Positions 1-6,290 are shown, numbered from the stretch's first letter. The stretch: 6,644 nt of DNA from Dehalococcoidales bacterium (GCA_018399795.1 JAGYOC010000003.1:1-6644); one strand, 5' to 3'. A program made the numbers and translations. The notes: generated from the sequence alone by a model not told the origin.

Positions 1-372
1 CTCATTGCCGGCTAAAGGCAAGTTCAATCATTATAGCTCAGCATCTGACAATCGCCTGTTCACTATTGCTATAGTTATTTGCGTCTCAAAAAATGTCCCT
101 ATACCCTGGCCCGTGCAATTGAAAGCCGGTATGCAGCGAGCATACTTCCTCGCTTGCCATAACATTTCGGTGATTCACCTGCCCCCGAAACAATTCCATC
201 TGCTCGCGCACTACAAGGGCCATACGCCCAACGCTCAAATTACATTTATGTCATTTTCCGATAATAGTCACATACAACCTTCCCCCTAATCTATTAATAT
301 ACAGGACTGGATGGAATATATATGTGGTTAAACGGGTAGAAAACATCGAGGTTAATTGGTCCGGGTATTTCT
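1..372. other. Leading region with no supportable gene
   Basis: I find no convincing gene here. A TTG-initiated plus-strand frame (5-289, 94 codons) has no recognisable domain, no Shine-Dalgarno sequence in view and a composition unlike the real proteins nearby. A 45-codon ATG frame on the minus strand (223 down to 86) covers part of the same DNA; its product has a more protein-like charge mix, but I do not recognise it. Both may be chance. The stretch is more AT-rich than the genes and carries several short inverted repeats (129-154, 169-179, 165-190), plus the hexamer GGTTAA twice, at 326-331 and 350-355. It could be the decayed end of a neighbouring gene, an untranslated leader or an RNA region; I cannot tell which. 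Confidence 0.5.
129..154. repeat. Two overlapping inverted repeats (alternative hairpins)
   Basis: GTATGC (129-134) and GCATAC (140-145) are perfect 6-bp arms around a 5-nt loop. AGCGAG (135-140) and CTCGCT (149-154) are a second perfect 6-bp pair around an 8-nt loop. The pairs share position 140 and interleave, so an RNA could form only one at a time. No T-run follows on either strand, so this is not a simple terminator. It could be an operator, an RNA switch or chance; no gene is close enough to decide. Confidence 0.4.
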
Positions 373-402
373 TTTATCGAGCGAGCTATGTTAATTTATA
401 AC
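373..402 (+). promoter_or_regulatory. Candidate promoter of the oxidoreductase-copB operon
   Basis: TATAAC at 397-402 matches five of six -10 consensus bases. A weak -35-like TTTATC (373-378) lies 18 nt upstream. Transcription would begin near 409, giving a leader of about 73 nt before the ATG at 482. The -10 element lies inside the palindrome at 389-403, as expected for a repressible promoter. The poor -35 keeps confidence modest. Confidence 0.4.
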
Positions 403-403
403 A
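389..403. promoter_or_regulatory. Palindrome TGTTA-N5-TAACA, candidate operator
   Basis: This is a perfect 5-bp dyad with a 5-nt centre (ATTTA), overlapping the candidate -10 of the operon that begins at 482. A repressor bound here would block RNA polymerase. It does not match the CopY box (TACANNTGTA) or a G-rich CsoR operator, so the regulator is unknown. The core pentamer GTTAA also occurs at 327 and 351 as direct repeats. Confidence 0.35.
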
Positions 404-481
404 CTACCCCGGCTTCATCAATACGGATTGTTTAAAAAGGAACCCGAAAGGTGATCCAGAGGTAGTATCGGAGGGAGCTAA

Positions 482-1846
482 ATGAAAGAATACGACTTTA
501 TCGTAATAGGCTCGGGGGCCGGTCTGCTCATCGTCAATCAGGCCCTCGCTCACGGCGGGCGGGTTGCCCTGGTCGAGCAGGGGCCGAGGCTCGGCGGTAC
601 CTGCCTCAACTACGGATGCATACCGTCCAAGATGCTGATCCACGCCGCAGACCGAGTAATGGAGATCGAGAAGTCCCGGGAGCTAGGAATCGATGTCAGG
701 GTCGAAGGCATCGATTTCGCCACCGTTATGAACAGGATGAGGAAGTACAGAGACGAACATGAAAGCCAGCTAAGGGAGGGGGTAGAGCAACAAAAGGGGC
801 TCGATTTCTATATGGGAACGGGGAGCTTCGTTTCGGACTACACCCTTGAAATCAACGGGGAAAGGATTAAAGGAGATAAAATATTCATCGCCTCCGGCTG
901 CCGGCCGCTGGTTCCCCCGATCAACGGGCTGGATACGGTCGATTTCCTGACCAATGACAGTGTTTTGGAGCTCAAAGAGAGACCGGAGAGCATGATAATC
1001 ATCGGCGGTGGATATATCGGGGTGGAGTATGCCCATTTCTTCAGTGCTATGGGTACAAGAGTAAATATCATCGAGATGGCAGGCAGGCTGGTTCTTTCCG
1101 AAGAGCCGGAATTAGCCGACCTCCTGCTCAGCGAATTGAGGAAGCGTATGACGGTTTCACTCCGTACCAAACTGGTAGAGGTAAAGCGGGATGGGAACGG
1201 GGTCAGGGTGCTGGTGGAAGATGCCGATAACGGAGAGAGGTCGGAATTGACCGCGGAGAAGGTCATGCTGGCCATAGGAAGAAAATCCAATGCCGACCTG
1301 CTGGCGGTGGAGAAAAGCGGTGTTGAGCTGGATAAAAAAGGGTTCATCAAGGTGAACAGGTACCTCGAGAGCAGTAAAAAGAATATCTACGCCGTCGGGG
1401 ACGCCAACGGGCGGAATATGTTCCGCCATATGGCCAACCGGGAAGCAATTATCGCCATCGACAACGCTCTCCACGGTAACAGGGCTACCATCAATGATGC
1501 CACCGTACCGCATGCAGTTTACTCCTATCCTCAAATCGCTTCCGTGGGGTACACAGAGGAGGCTGCCAGGAGAGACCACCAGGTTACGGCGGGCATAACC
1601 CGCTACAGCGATGTTGCCAAGGGAGAAGCCATGATGGAGAGAAACGGCTTCGCCAAGGCCATTCTGGATAGAAAGAATAACAACATACTGGGATTCCATG
1701 TCATCGGGCCGTATGCACCGATTCTGATTCAGGAAGTGGTAAACGCCATGATATCGAGCGGGCACCGGCAGGAGATTAATGAGGGAATCCATATTCACCC
1801 GGCACTGACCGAGCTGATACCGGATACAATCAATTCAGCAGAATAG
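482..1846 (+). CDS. Class I pyridine nucleotide-disulfide oxidoreductase, mycothione reductase-like
   Basis: A 454-residue cytoplasmic flavoprotein that should move electrons from a nicotinamide cofactor through FAD to a redox-active cysteine pair and on to a disulfide substrate. The N-terminal FAD motif is GSGAGL (residues 10-15), with Leu in place of the usual third Gly. The active-site disulfide is C41/C46 in GGTCLNYGCIPSK. The nucleotide-binding motif GGGYIG spans 175-180, with acidic E198 at the end of the second strand, which favours NADH over NADPH. The second FAD motif contains G306-D307, and the C-terminal catalytic dyad is H439/E444. The C-terminal segments (a DVAKGEAM-like stretch and IHPAL) and the short length resemble mycothione reductase more than dihydrolipoamide dehydrogenase (usually about 470 residues). 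There is no N-terminal metal-binding domain and no C-terminal Cys pair, so it is not a typical mercuric reductase. A strong Shine-Dalgarno, GGAGGG (470-475), precedes the ATG. It lies 57 nt upstream of copB, probably in one operon. The substrate is unknown; the family assignment is firm. Confidence 0.9.
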   Translation: MKEYDFIVIGSGAGLLIVNQALAHGGRVALVEQGPRLGGTCLNYGCIPSKMLIHAADRVMEIEKSRELGIDVRVEGIDFATVMNRMRKYRDEHESQLREGVEQQKGLDFYMGTGSFVSDYTLEINGERIKGDKIFIASGCRPLVPPINGLDTVDFLTNDSVLELKERPESMIIIGGGYIGVEYAHFFSAMGTRVNIIEMAGRLVLSEEPELADLLLSELRKRMTVSLRTKLVEVKRDGNGVRVLVEDADNGERSELTAEKVMLAIGRKSNADLLAVEKSGVELDKKGFIKVNRYLESSKKNIYAVGDANGRNMFRHMANREAIIAIDNALHGNRATINDATVPHAVYSYPQIASVGYTEEAARRDHQVTAGITRYSDVAKGEAMMERNGFAKAILDRKNNNILGFHVIGPYAPILIQEVVNAMISSGHRQEINEGIHIHPALTELIPDTINSAE

Positions 1847-1903
1847 CCGGATATGACAGCACTCGTTGCCGGATGAAGTAGCAGCGTTTGGGAAAGACAT
1901 ACT

Positions 1904-3898
1904 ATGAAAAGCGCCGCACATAACGATCACGGCCAGGGGCACAACCGGATGAGCCATCACCGCATGATGATGGCCGATTACAGACGGAGGTTCTTCATCT
2001 CCCTGGGCCTTACCATCCCCGTGCTACTCCTCTCCGAAACCGTCCAGGAGTTTACCGGCCTGAGCGGCGCCATCGGCTTTGCCGGGGACCAGTACCTCGT
2101 CTTCGGTCTATCCGTGGGTATCTATGCCTATGGTGGCCTCCCCTTTTTAAAAGGCCTCCGCGACGAGATCTCATCGAGAAACCCCGGTATGATGACCCTC
2201 ATAGGGTTTGCCATCACGGTTGCCTTCACCTACAGCAGCGCCACCGTCTTCGGCCTGATGGGAAAGCCCTTCTTCTGGGAGCTGGCCACCCTGGTCGATG
2301 TAATGCTGGTGGGACACTGGGTGGAAATGAAATCCATAATGGGGGCATCGAGCTCCCTGGAAGAAATGGCGAGACTTATGCCCTCGGTAGCCCACCGACT
2401 GACGAAAAGTGGCGCCATCAAGGACGTACCAATCCAGGAGATCCAAAGAGGAGACAGGCTTGTTGTCAAGCCGGGTGAAAAGGTACCCGCGGACGGCAAA
2501 GTAACCGACGGCAATTCATCCCTGAATGAAGCGATGCTCACCGGCGAGACCCAGCCGGTATTCAAGGAGCAGGGTATGACCGTCATCGGAGGGTCCATAA
2601 ACGGCGAGGGGGCCATAACGGTTGAGGTAAAGAAGACCGGCAAGGATTCCTACCTGTCCCAGATGATGGCCCTGGTAGAACAGGCACAGAAAAGCAAGTC
2701 CCGTACCCAGGACCTGGCCAACCGGGCGGCAAGGTGGCTAACCGTTATCGCCCTCTCCGCAGGCGGCGCCGCCCTGGCAATATGGCTAGTCCAGTACGGA
2801 AGAGACTTTGTTTTTGCCCTCGAGCGTATGGTAACGGTAATGGTGATAACCTGTCCGCATGCCCTGGGGCTGGCTGTTCCCCTTGTGGTAGCGGTCTCAA
2901 CCTCGCTCGGAGCGAGTAGCGGCTTGCTGATCCGAAACCGCAATGCCTTCGAAAAGGCAAGGAACATACAGGCCGTTCTCTTTGACAAGACCGGAACCCT
3001 TACCAGGGGTGAATTCGGGGTCACAAACACGATTTCCTTTGACGAAAATATCGATAAAGATATGATCCTCCGCTATGCCGCTTCGGTCGAAACCTATTCC
3101 GAGCACCCCATCGCCAGGGGCATTGCAGCCTCCACCGGGGAAAGGTTTGATACGAACGGTTTCAGGTCCATTCCGGGAAAAGGAGCACAGGCAGAAGTAA
3201 ACGGGCAGCAGGTCAAAGTGGTTAGCAGAGGATATCTCGAAGAAAACAACATCAGGCTGGATGAAAGCAAACTCCAGGAATTGAAAGCGGAGGGAGGAAC
3301 GGTTGTGTTCCTGGTGATCGGCGGTAAAGCCAGAGGGGCGATAGCCCTTGGCGATATTATACGTCCGGAATCCCGCAAGGCAATCGCAGGACTGAAGGAA
3401 ATGGGCATCCGCTGCATGATGATAACCGGAGATAACGAGCAGGTAGCCCGGTGGGTAGCCGGAGAAGTGGGGCTGGATGAATATTTCGCCGCCGTCCTTC
3501 CCGATAAAAAGGCGGAAAAGGTGAAAGAAGTGCAGTCCCGTGGCCTGGTGGTGGCGATGACCGGGGACGGAGTAAACGATGCACCCGCTCTGGCTCAGGC
3601 TGATGTGGGAGTGGCAATCGGAGCCGGTACGGAGGTGGCCGTACAGACCGCCGATGTAATTCTTGTGAAAAGCAACCCGATGGACGTCTTGAACATTGTC
3701 AGGCTGGCAAAGGCCACCCACCGGAAAATGCTGCAGAATCTCTGGTGGGCCACCGGATACAACGCCTTCGCAATACCGGCAGCTGCCGGCGCCCTCTACG
3801 GCTTCGGGATTCTGCTGAGCCCCGCTGTAGGGGCAGCACTGATGGCAGTAAGCACCGTAATCGTCGCCATCAATGCCCGCCTCCTGAAAATGAAATAA
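1904..3898 (+). CDS. copB: CopB-type P1B copper-translocating ATPase
   Basis: A 664-residue inner-membrane ATPase that should export copper (or silver) at the cost of ATP. The N-terminus has no ferredoxin-like heavy-metal domain but is rich in His and Met (H6, H9, H13, H18, H19, M16, M21-M23), typical of CopB. Membrane helices lie near 29-47, 60-82, 97-118 and 123-142 before the actuator domain, whose TGET motif is at 213-216. Two more lie near 278-298 and 308-335, the latter with the ion-binding CPH motif (317-319). The phosphorylation site D361 lies in DKTGTLT. The nucleotide-binding domain has the SEHP motif (H401-P402), TGDN (508-511) and GDGVND (554-559). The last helices carry N612, GYN (618-620) and MAVST (647-651). 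CPH with GYNxxAIP marks the P1B-3 class rather than CPC-type CopA; the usual MSxST appears here as MAVST. GGAAAG (1890-1895) is a modest ribosome-binding site. The reading frame is intact. The family is sure; Cu(I), Cu(II) or Ag(I) preference is not. Confidence 0.95.
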   Translation: MKSAAHNDHGQGHNRMSHHRMMMADYRRRFFISLGLTIPVLLLSETVQEFTGLSGAIGFAGDQYLVFGLSVGIYAYGGLPFLKGLRDEISSRNPGMMTLIGFAITVAFTYSSATVFGLMGKPFFWELATLVDVMLVGHWVEMKSIMGASSSLEEMARLMPSVAHRLTKSGAIKDVPIQEIQRGDRLVVKPGEKVPADGKVTDGNSSLNEAMLTGETQPVFKEQGMTVIGGSINGEGAITVEVKKTGKDSYLSQMMALVEQAQKSKSRTQDLANRAARWLTVIALSAGGAALAIWLVQYGRDFVFALERMVTVMVITCPHALGLAVPLVVAVSTSLGASSGLLIRNRNAFEKARNIQAVLFDKTGTLTRGEFGVTNTISFDENIDKDMILRYAASVETYSEHPIARGIAASTGERFDTNGFRSIPGKGAQAEVNGQQVKVVSRGYLEENNIRLDESKLQELKAEGGTVVFLVIGGKARGAIALGDIIRPESRKAIAGLKEMGIRCMMITGDNEQVARWVAGEVGLDEYFAAVLPDKKAEKVKEVQSRGLVVAMTGDGVNDAPALAQADVGVAIGAGTEVAVQTADVILVKSNPMDVLNIVRLAKATHRKMLQNLWWATGYNAFAIPAAAGALYGFGILLSPAVGAALMAVSTVIVAINARLLKMK

Positions 3899-3937
3899 AA
3901 TATCGACGCCGCGAAAACCATCCTCAAGGAGCATTTC

Positions 3938-3946
3938 TGATATAAT
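3938..3946 (+). promoter_or_regulatory. Extended -10 promoter for the Crp/Fnr gene
   Basis: TGA-TATAAT is a perfect extended -10 (TGn plus TATAAT). No good -35 hexamer sits 16-18 nt upstream, which fits extended -10 promoters. Transcription would begin near 3953, leaving a leader of about 50 nt before the TTG at 4003. TGAT (3938-3941) and ATCA (3950-3953) form a dyad around it, but with an 8-nt centre rather than the 4 nt of an FNR site. The regulator therefore probably has its own promoter and is not simply read through from copB. Confidence 0.6.
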
Positions 3947-4002
3947 CCCATCATATATTTACGGATTCTTCTGCAATTTATTCCGTCGGGGGAAGAGCAG
4001 TA

Positions 4003-4683
4003 TTGAAAAACAGTGAGAAGGCCGATATCCTCAGGCAATCCTATATTTTCTCCAGTCTGGACGAAGAACAGATTGGAGCGCTGTGCAGGCTGGGCATAGA
4101 CAGGGTGTTCACTGCCGGTGAATCGGTATTCTGGGATGGGGAAATGCCAGATTGCTTCTACGTGGTGGCCGAAGGGCAGGTAAAGGTGATGAAGCACTCG
4201 TCATCAGGAAAGGAGTTTATTATCGCCTTCTTCGGACGAGGCGAGGTATTCGGAGAAGTAGCTGTGTTCGAAAACAGACCCTACCCCGCCTCAGCCCAAG
4301 CGGTGAGCGGTGTTACGTTGATAGGTTTCGAAAGAAAGGATTTTCTGAACTTCCTGGACAACCGTCCCCAGGTAGCCATACGCATAATAAATGTCTTGAG
4401 CGGCAGACTGAGAGATGCGCAGGACCGCCTCAGGGATTTTGCCGGGGGAAGGGTTGAACAGCGCCTGGCGGGGGTGCTTCTTATGCTATCCGAGAAAATC
4501 GGCACTGATTTATCATTTACCCGGCAGGAAATTGCTGATATGGTGGGAACCACCACGGAAACAGCAATCCGGTTAACCACCAATCTAAAGGAGAGGGGTA
4601 TCATCAAATCCGACCGGGGTAAAATATCCATTACGGATAAAGAAAAACTCAGACTGCTGAGTGAGGGGCCCCCGCAGGTTTAG
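4003..4683 (+). CDS. Crp/Fnr-family transcriptional regulator
   Basis: A 226-residue DNA-binding regulator. Residues about 15-125 form a cyclic-nucleotide-binding-type beta barrel (GESVFWDGEMPD, then FGRGEVFGEVAVFENRPYPASAQA), followed by a long dimerisation helix (about 126-150) and a winged helix-turn-helix (F172 to about I201). The recognition helix reads TTTETAIR; E186 and R190 match the Glu and Arg that contact the central G of FNR/CRP sites, but I189 stands where FNR has Ser. There are only two cysteines (C28, C51), so an FNR-type four-Cys iron-sulfur cluster is absent, and the signal sensed is unknown. The start is TTG, supported by GGGGGAAG ending 7 nt upstream. It lies 104 nt after copB, with its own likely promoter, and 138 nt before the Cys-rich gene, whose upstream region has an FNR-like operator. 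It probably controls that gene and perhaps itself or the copper operon; this is inference. Confidence 0.9.
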   Translation: MKNSEKADILRQSYIFSSLDEEQIGALCRLGIDRVFTAGESVFWDGEMPDCFYVVAEGQVKVMKHSSSGKEFIIAFFGRGEVFGEVAVFENRPYPASAQAVSGVTLIGFERKDFLNFLDNRPQVAIRIINVLSGRLRDAQDRLRDFAGGRVEQRLAGVLLMLSEKIGTDLSFTRQEIADMVGTTTETAIRLTTNLKERGIIKSDRGKISITDKEKLRLLSEGPPQV

Positions 4684-4743
4684 CCAAAAACAGCAAACCC
4701 GTATTCTTAAGCCAGCATAACGTTTGTATAGCGGCACCCGGTT

Positions 4744-4759
4744 TATGATTTATATCATA
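4744..4759. promoter_or_regulatory. FNR-type operator TATGAT-N4-ATCATA
   Basis: This is a perfect 6-bp dyad with a 4-nt centre (TTAT). Its core TGAT-N4-ATCA is identical to the FNR core (consensus TTGAT-N4-ATCAA); only the outermost base of each half differs (A/T for T/A). It lies 62 nt before the Cys-rich gene and 60 nt after the stop of the Crp/Fnr gene. Its centre, 4751.5, would be at -41.5 for a transcript starting at 4793, the classic class II activation position. Confidence 0.7.
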
Positions 4760-4780
4760 GACAGTACCGCTTATTTATTC

Positions 4781-4798
4781 TAGCATGAGAACGATAAT
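4781..4798 (+). promoter_or_regulatory. Candidate -10 elements for the Cys-rich gene
   Basis: Two options are visible. TAGCAT (4781-4786) keeps the key T, A and final T of the -10 consensus and would put the upstream operator at -41.5, the class II arrangement, where a good -35 is not needed. GATAAT (4793-4798) matches five of six bases with a weak -35-like TTATTT (4771-4776, 16-nt spacer) and would put the operator near -53. I prefer the first because of the operator geometry. Confidence 0.4.
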
Positions 4799-4821
4799 TT
4801 CTATAAGGGGAGGTAAGGTCA

Positions 4822-5052
4822 ATGTACAACAGGTGTCCGGGGCAAAATATGAACAACCTGCGGGTATCCCTCTACAGTTGTCCCAGCTGTGGTGCTGAAG
4901 TCGAAATCTTCTCCGACGAGTTGAAGGCCAAGTGTCCCAAATGCGGCCAGGAAGTCTATCACGACAAATCGCCCTCATGCATCGACTGGTGTGCTTATGC
5001 CCGCAAATGCCTGGGTGAAAAGAGGTGGAAAGAATTGAAGGACAAGGCGTAG
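4822..5052 (+). CDS. Small Cys-rich zinc-ribbon protein
   Basis: A 76-residue soluble protein with eight cysteines. CPSC (C20, C23) and CPKC (C38, C41) form a rubredoxin-like zinc ribbon. A second group, C53-x3-C57-x5-C63 in CIDWCAYARKC, precedes a basic, Trp-containing tail (GEKRWKELKDK); C5 is the eighth. I recall similar small proteins from anaerobic bacteria carrying loose names, none with proven function. The cysteines could bind zinc, carry an iron-sulfur site or react with a thiol or nitrosative signal. The ATG at 4822 is preferred over that at 4849 because AGGGGAGG (4806-4813) lies 8 nt upstream. The FNR-like site at 4744 suggests control by the adjacent regulator. A two-helix membrane microprotein follows 14 nt later, probably co-transcribed. 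That the gene is real is likely; its function is unknown. Confidence 0.85.
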   Translation: MYNRCPGQNMNNLRVSLYSCPSCGAEVEIFSDELKAKCPKCGQEVYHDKSPSCIDWCAYARKCLGEKRWKELKDKA

Positions 5053-5066
5053 GCAGGTAGCGAATA

Positions 5067-5261
5067 ATTACTGACGGCATACCCCAAATAGCCGGAGTGG
5101 TCTATGCGGTAACTGCAACCGTAATTATCGCCTTGTTGCTACGCCGGCGGCGATTCAACAAAAAGACCGGGTACATATTCCTGGCCGCTTTCGTAGCTAC
5201 TGCGGTGACATTATCGGTAGGCCTGTTGAAATATCTGGGGGTAAGAGATTTTTTATCTTGA
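5067..5261 (+). CDS. Two-helix membrane microprotein with a non-ATG start
   Basis: An open frame of 64 codons, preceded by an in-frame TAG at 5058 and closed by TGA at 5259-5261. It has the look of a real small membrane protein: a first hydrophobic segment (about residues 8-25, beginning IAGVVYAV), a basic loop RRRRFNKK (26-33), then a second hydrophobic segment (about 36-54) and a short tail ending VRDFLS. By the positive-inside rule the loop is cytoplasmic and both ends lie outside. There is no ATG. ATT at 5067 is chosen because AGGT (5055-5058) sits 8 nt upstream and it includes the soluble lead TDGIPQ. The GTG at 5097 (54 residues) is the alternative but has no spaced ribosome-binding site. 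The gene lies 14 nt after the Cys-rich gene, in a different frame, so translational coupling is plausible. I do not recognise a family. A degraded start or a base error (ATG to ATT) is also possible. Confidence 0.6.
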   Translation: MTDGIPQIAGVVYAVTATVIIALLLRRRRFNKKTGYIFLAAFVATAVTLSVGLLKYLGVRDFLS

Positions 5262-5297
5262 GACATCATCAGCTTTTTTCTACATTTTTCTGGATTT

Positions 5298-5333
5298 GTC
5301 AGCTAGACCCGACAAAATAATATACTATCTGAC
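5298..5333. repeat. Inverted repeat in the convergent gap
   Basis: GTCAGCTAG (5298-5306) pairs with CTATCTGAC (5325-5333), eight of nine bases, around an 18-nt loop. An alternative fold pairs CCCG (5308-5311) with CGGG (5333-5336), extended by TCAG and CTGA with a bulge, and TTTGTC (5295-5300) also mirrors GACAAA (5311-5316). A role in 3' end formation between the convergent genes is possible, but no U-tract follows on either strand. Confidence 0.35.
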
Positions 5334-5488
5334 GGGCTGAAATATAGCGCAGAGAATCGCCCTGTAAATATTGCCGCCCTTGAAAATCGGCTTCATCTTA
5401 TACTTACAATTTATCTTTAATTTTTAACTCCTGTCAGCGGTTTTTCGTTTACCGTTTGCCTGATAGAGATGTGGGTTGCACAAAGCCA

Positions 5489-5522
5489 ACCGGTACCGTT
5501 TGTCCAACTGCTTCATACCGGT
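5489..5522. repeat. Inverted repeat ACCGGTA-N20-TACCGGT
   Basis: Perfect 7-bp arms (5489-5495 and 5516-5522) sit about 20 nt beyond the cysE stop, within the 3' end of a cysE transcript. The hairpin might protect or end the mRNA. It lacks a U-tract and has a long loop, so it may be chance. Confidence 0.3.
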
Positions 5523-5541
5523 CCGGAGTATCAAATACAAT

Positions 5542-6258
5542 TCATATACCTGCTCCGCTGTTGAACTCCGCCGGTTCATTCACACGTTCAGTAGCTCCAT
5601 CGTCATCACTGGTTACTTCCTTCACCATGCTTTCCAGCCTGTTCAAACGGTCTATTATCCCCTGCTGATTTTCCATAGTAAGCCTTAAGGTTTCTGAAAC
5701 CGGGTCAGGCAGCCTGCCATGTTCCAAGACAGACAATTGACCGGTATGGTCCTCGGCAATTCGCCCCGGGATTCCCACCACGGTGGCTTCGGGAGGAACA
5801 GGTTTGACCACGACAGAGCCCGAGCCAATCTTGGCTTTATCGCCTATCGTGATAGCGCCCAAAATTACAGCGCCGGTACCTATCACCACCCCGTCACCGA
5901 TTGTGGGGTGACGTTTGTCCTTTTTCGAACTCGTTCCACCCAGTACCACGCCCTGATAAATAAGTACATCGTCCCCTATTTCCGCCGTCTCCCCGATGAC
6001 CACACCTGCTCCATGGTCGATAAACAACCTTTTCCCTATTTTTGCTCCGGGGTGAATTTCAATACACGTAACAAAACGGCCGATATGCGAAACCAGTCGG
6101 GCCATTAACCGGAATCTATGACGCCAGAGGCAATTGGCAACACGATAAAACCATAGCGCGTGCAGGCCGGGATAGCAGAGGAAAACCTCGGCAACGCTCC
6201 TCGCGGCAGGGTCTTTGGTAAAAACCGTCCTGATGTCTTCCCTTAAAGTGTGGAACAA
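5542..6258 (-). CDS. cysE: Serine O-acetyltransferase
   Basis: A 238-residue cytoplasmic enzyme that acetylates serine from acetyl-CoA to O-acetylserine, the first committed step of cysteine synthesis. An N-terminal helical domain ([13 protein letters not shown], then [12 protein letters not shown] near 28-39) leads into the left-handed beta-helix of hexapeptide repeats from about residue 60 to 165. Active-site landmarks are E67-I-H-P-G-A and the catalytic D81-H82 in [21 protein letters not shown] (101-109) and the VVGIPGR end of the helix are also present. The C-terminal extension contains a likely coiled coil ([15 protein letters not shown] region) and an acidic, disordered-looking tail. 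The frame stays open to a GTG at 6267, but I choose the TTG at 6258: it gives the usual CysE start, and AGGG (6270-6267) then has a normal spacer. The gene follows a ThiF/MoeB-like gene by 32 nt, probably in one operon. No cysteine synthase lies within the window. Confidence 0.93.
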   Translation of the reverse strand: MFHTLREDIRTVFTKDPAARSVAEVFLCYPGLHALWFYRVANCLWRHRFRLMARLVSHIGRFVTCIEIHPGAKIGKRLFIDHGAGVVIGETAEIGDDVLIYQGVVLGGTSSKKDKRHPTIGDGVVIGTGAVILGAITIGDKAKIGSGSVVVKPVPPEATVVGIPGRIAEDHTGQLSVLEHGRLPDPVSETLRLTMENQQGIIDRLNRLESMVKEVTSDDDGATERVNEPAEFNSGAGI

Positions 6259-6266
6259 AGCGACCA

Positions 6267-6270
6267 CCCT
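6267..6270 (-). promoter_or_regulatory. Ribosome-binding site that decides the cysE start
   Basis: Read on the minus strand, AGGG (6270 to 6267) lies 8 nt before the TTG at 6258. It overlaps the GTG at 6267 and so could not serve that codon. This spacing, and the match of the TTG start to normal CysE N-termini, argue that the longer reading is wrong. Confidence 0.7.
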
Positions 6271-6290
6271 TTTCTCTTATTAATTATCCC

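Larger units (their letters stand above)
5262..5541. other. Convergent intergenic gap
   Basis: This stretch lies between the plus-strand microprotein and the minus-strand cysE, so transcripts meet here. It is AT-rich, with T-runs at 5272-5277, 5285-5289 and around 5421-5445, and two long-looped inverted repeats listed separately. Neither repeat is followed by a proper U-tract, so I do not call an intrinsic terminator. A 30-codon ATG frame on the minus strand (5516 down to 5424) has no good ribosome-binding site and is probably chance. The 11-base TACCGTTTGYC occurs twice (5450 and 5494). No RNA gene is recognised. Confidence 0.5.

Noticed and set aside
10..50. tRNA-like words (GTTCAATC and TAGCTCAG)
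   Set aside because: They resemble T-loop and D-arm sequences but are in the wrong order, lack the complementary stem arms, and show no acceptor stem.
5..289. 94-codon plus-strand frame as a gene
   Set aside because: TTG start with no visible ribosome-binding site, no recognisable domain, and an overlapping minus-strand frame that is equally open; likely chance.
482..1846. Mercuric reductase
   Set aside because: No N-terminal heavy-metal domain, no C-terminal vicinal cysteine pair and no mer genes nearby.
1904..3898. CopA (CPC-type) or zinc/cadmium ATPase
   Set aside because: The ion-binding motif is CPH, not CPC, with GYNxxAIP and a His/Met-rich N-terminus, which fits CopB.
2897..3934. 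345-codon minus-strand frame
   Set aside because: Shadow of copB. The plus strand carries every P-type ATPase motif in frame, and the minus product has no domain.
4677..4699. Terminator after the Crp/Fnr gene (GGTTT and AAACC arms)
   Set aside because: Only a 5-bp weak stem with a 13-nt loop and no T-run after it.
5262..5541. Bidirectional intrinsic terminator
   Set aside because: Hairpins are present but have long loops and no adjacent U-tract on either strand.
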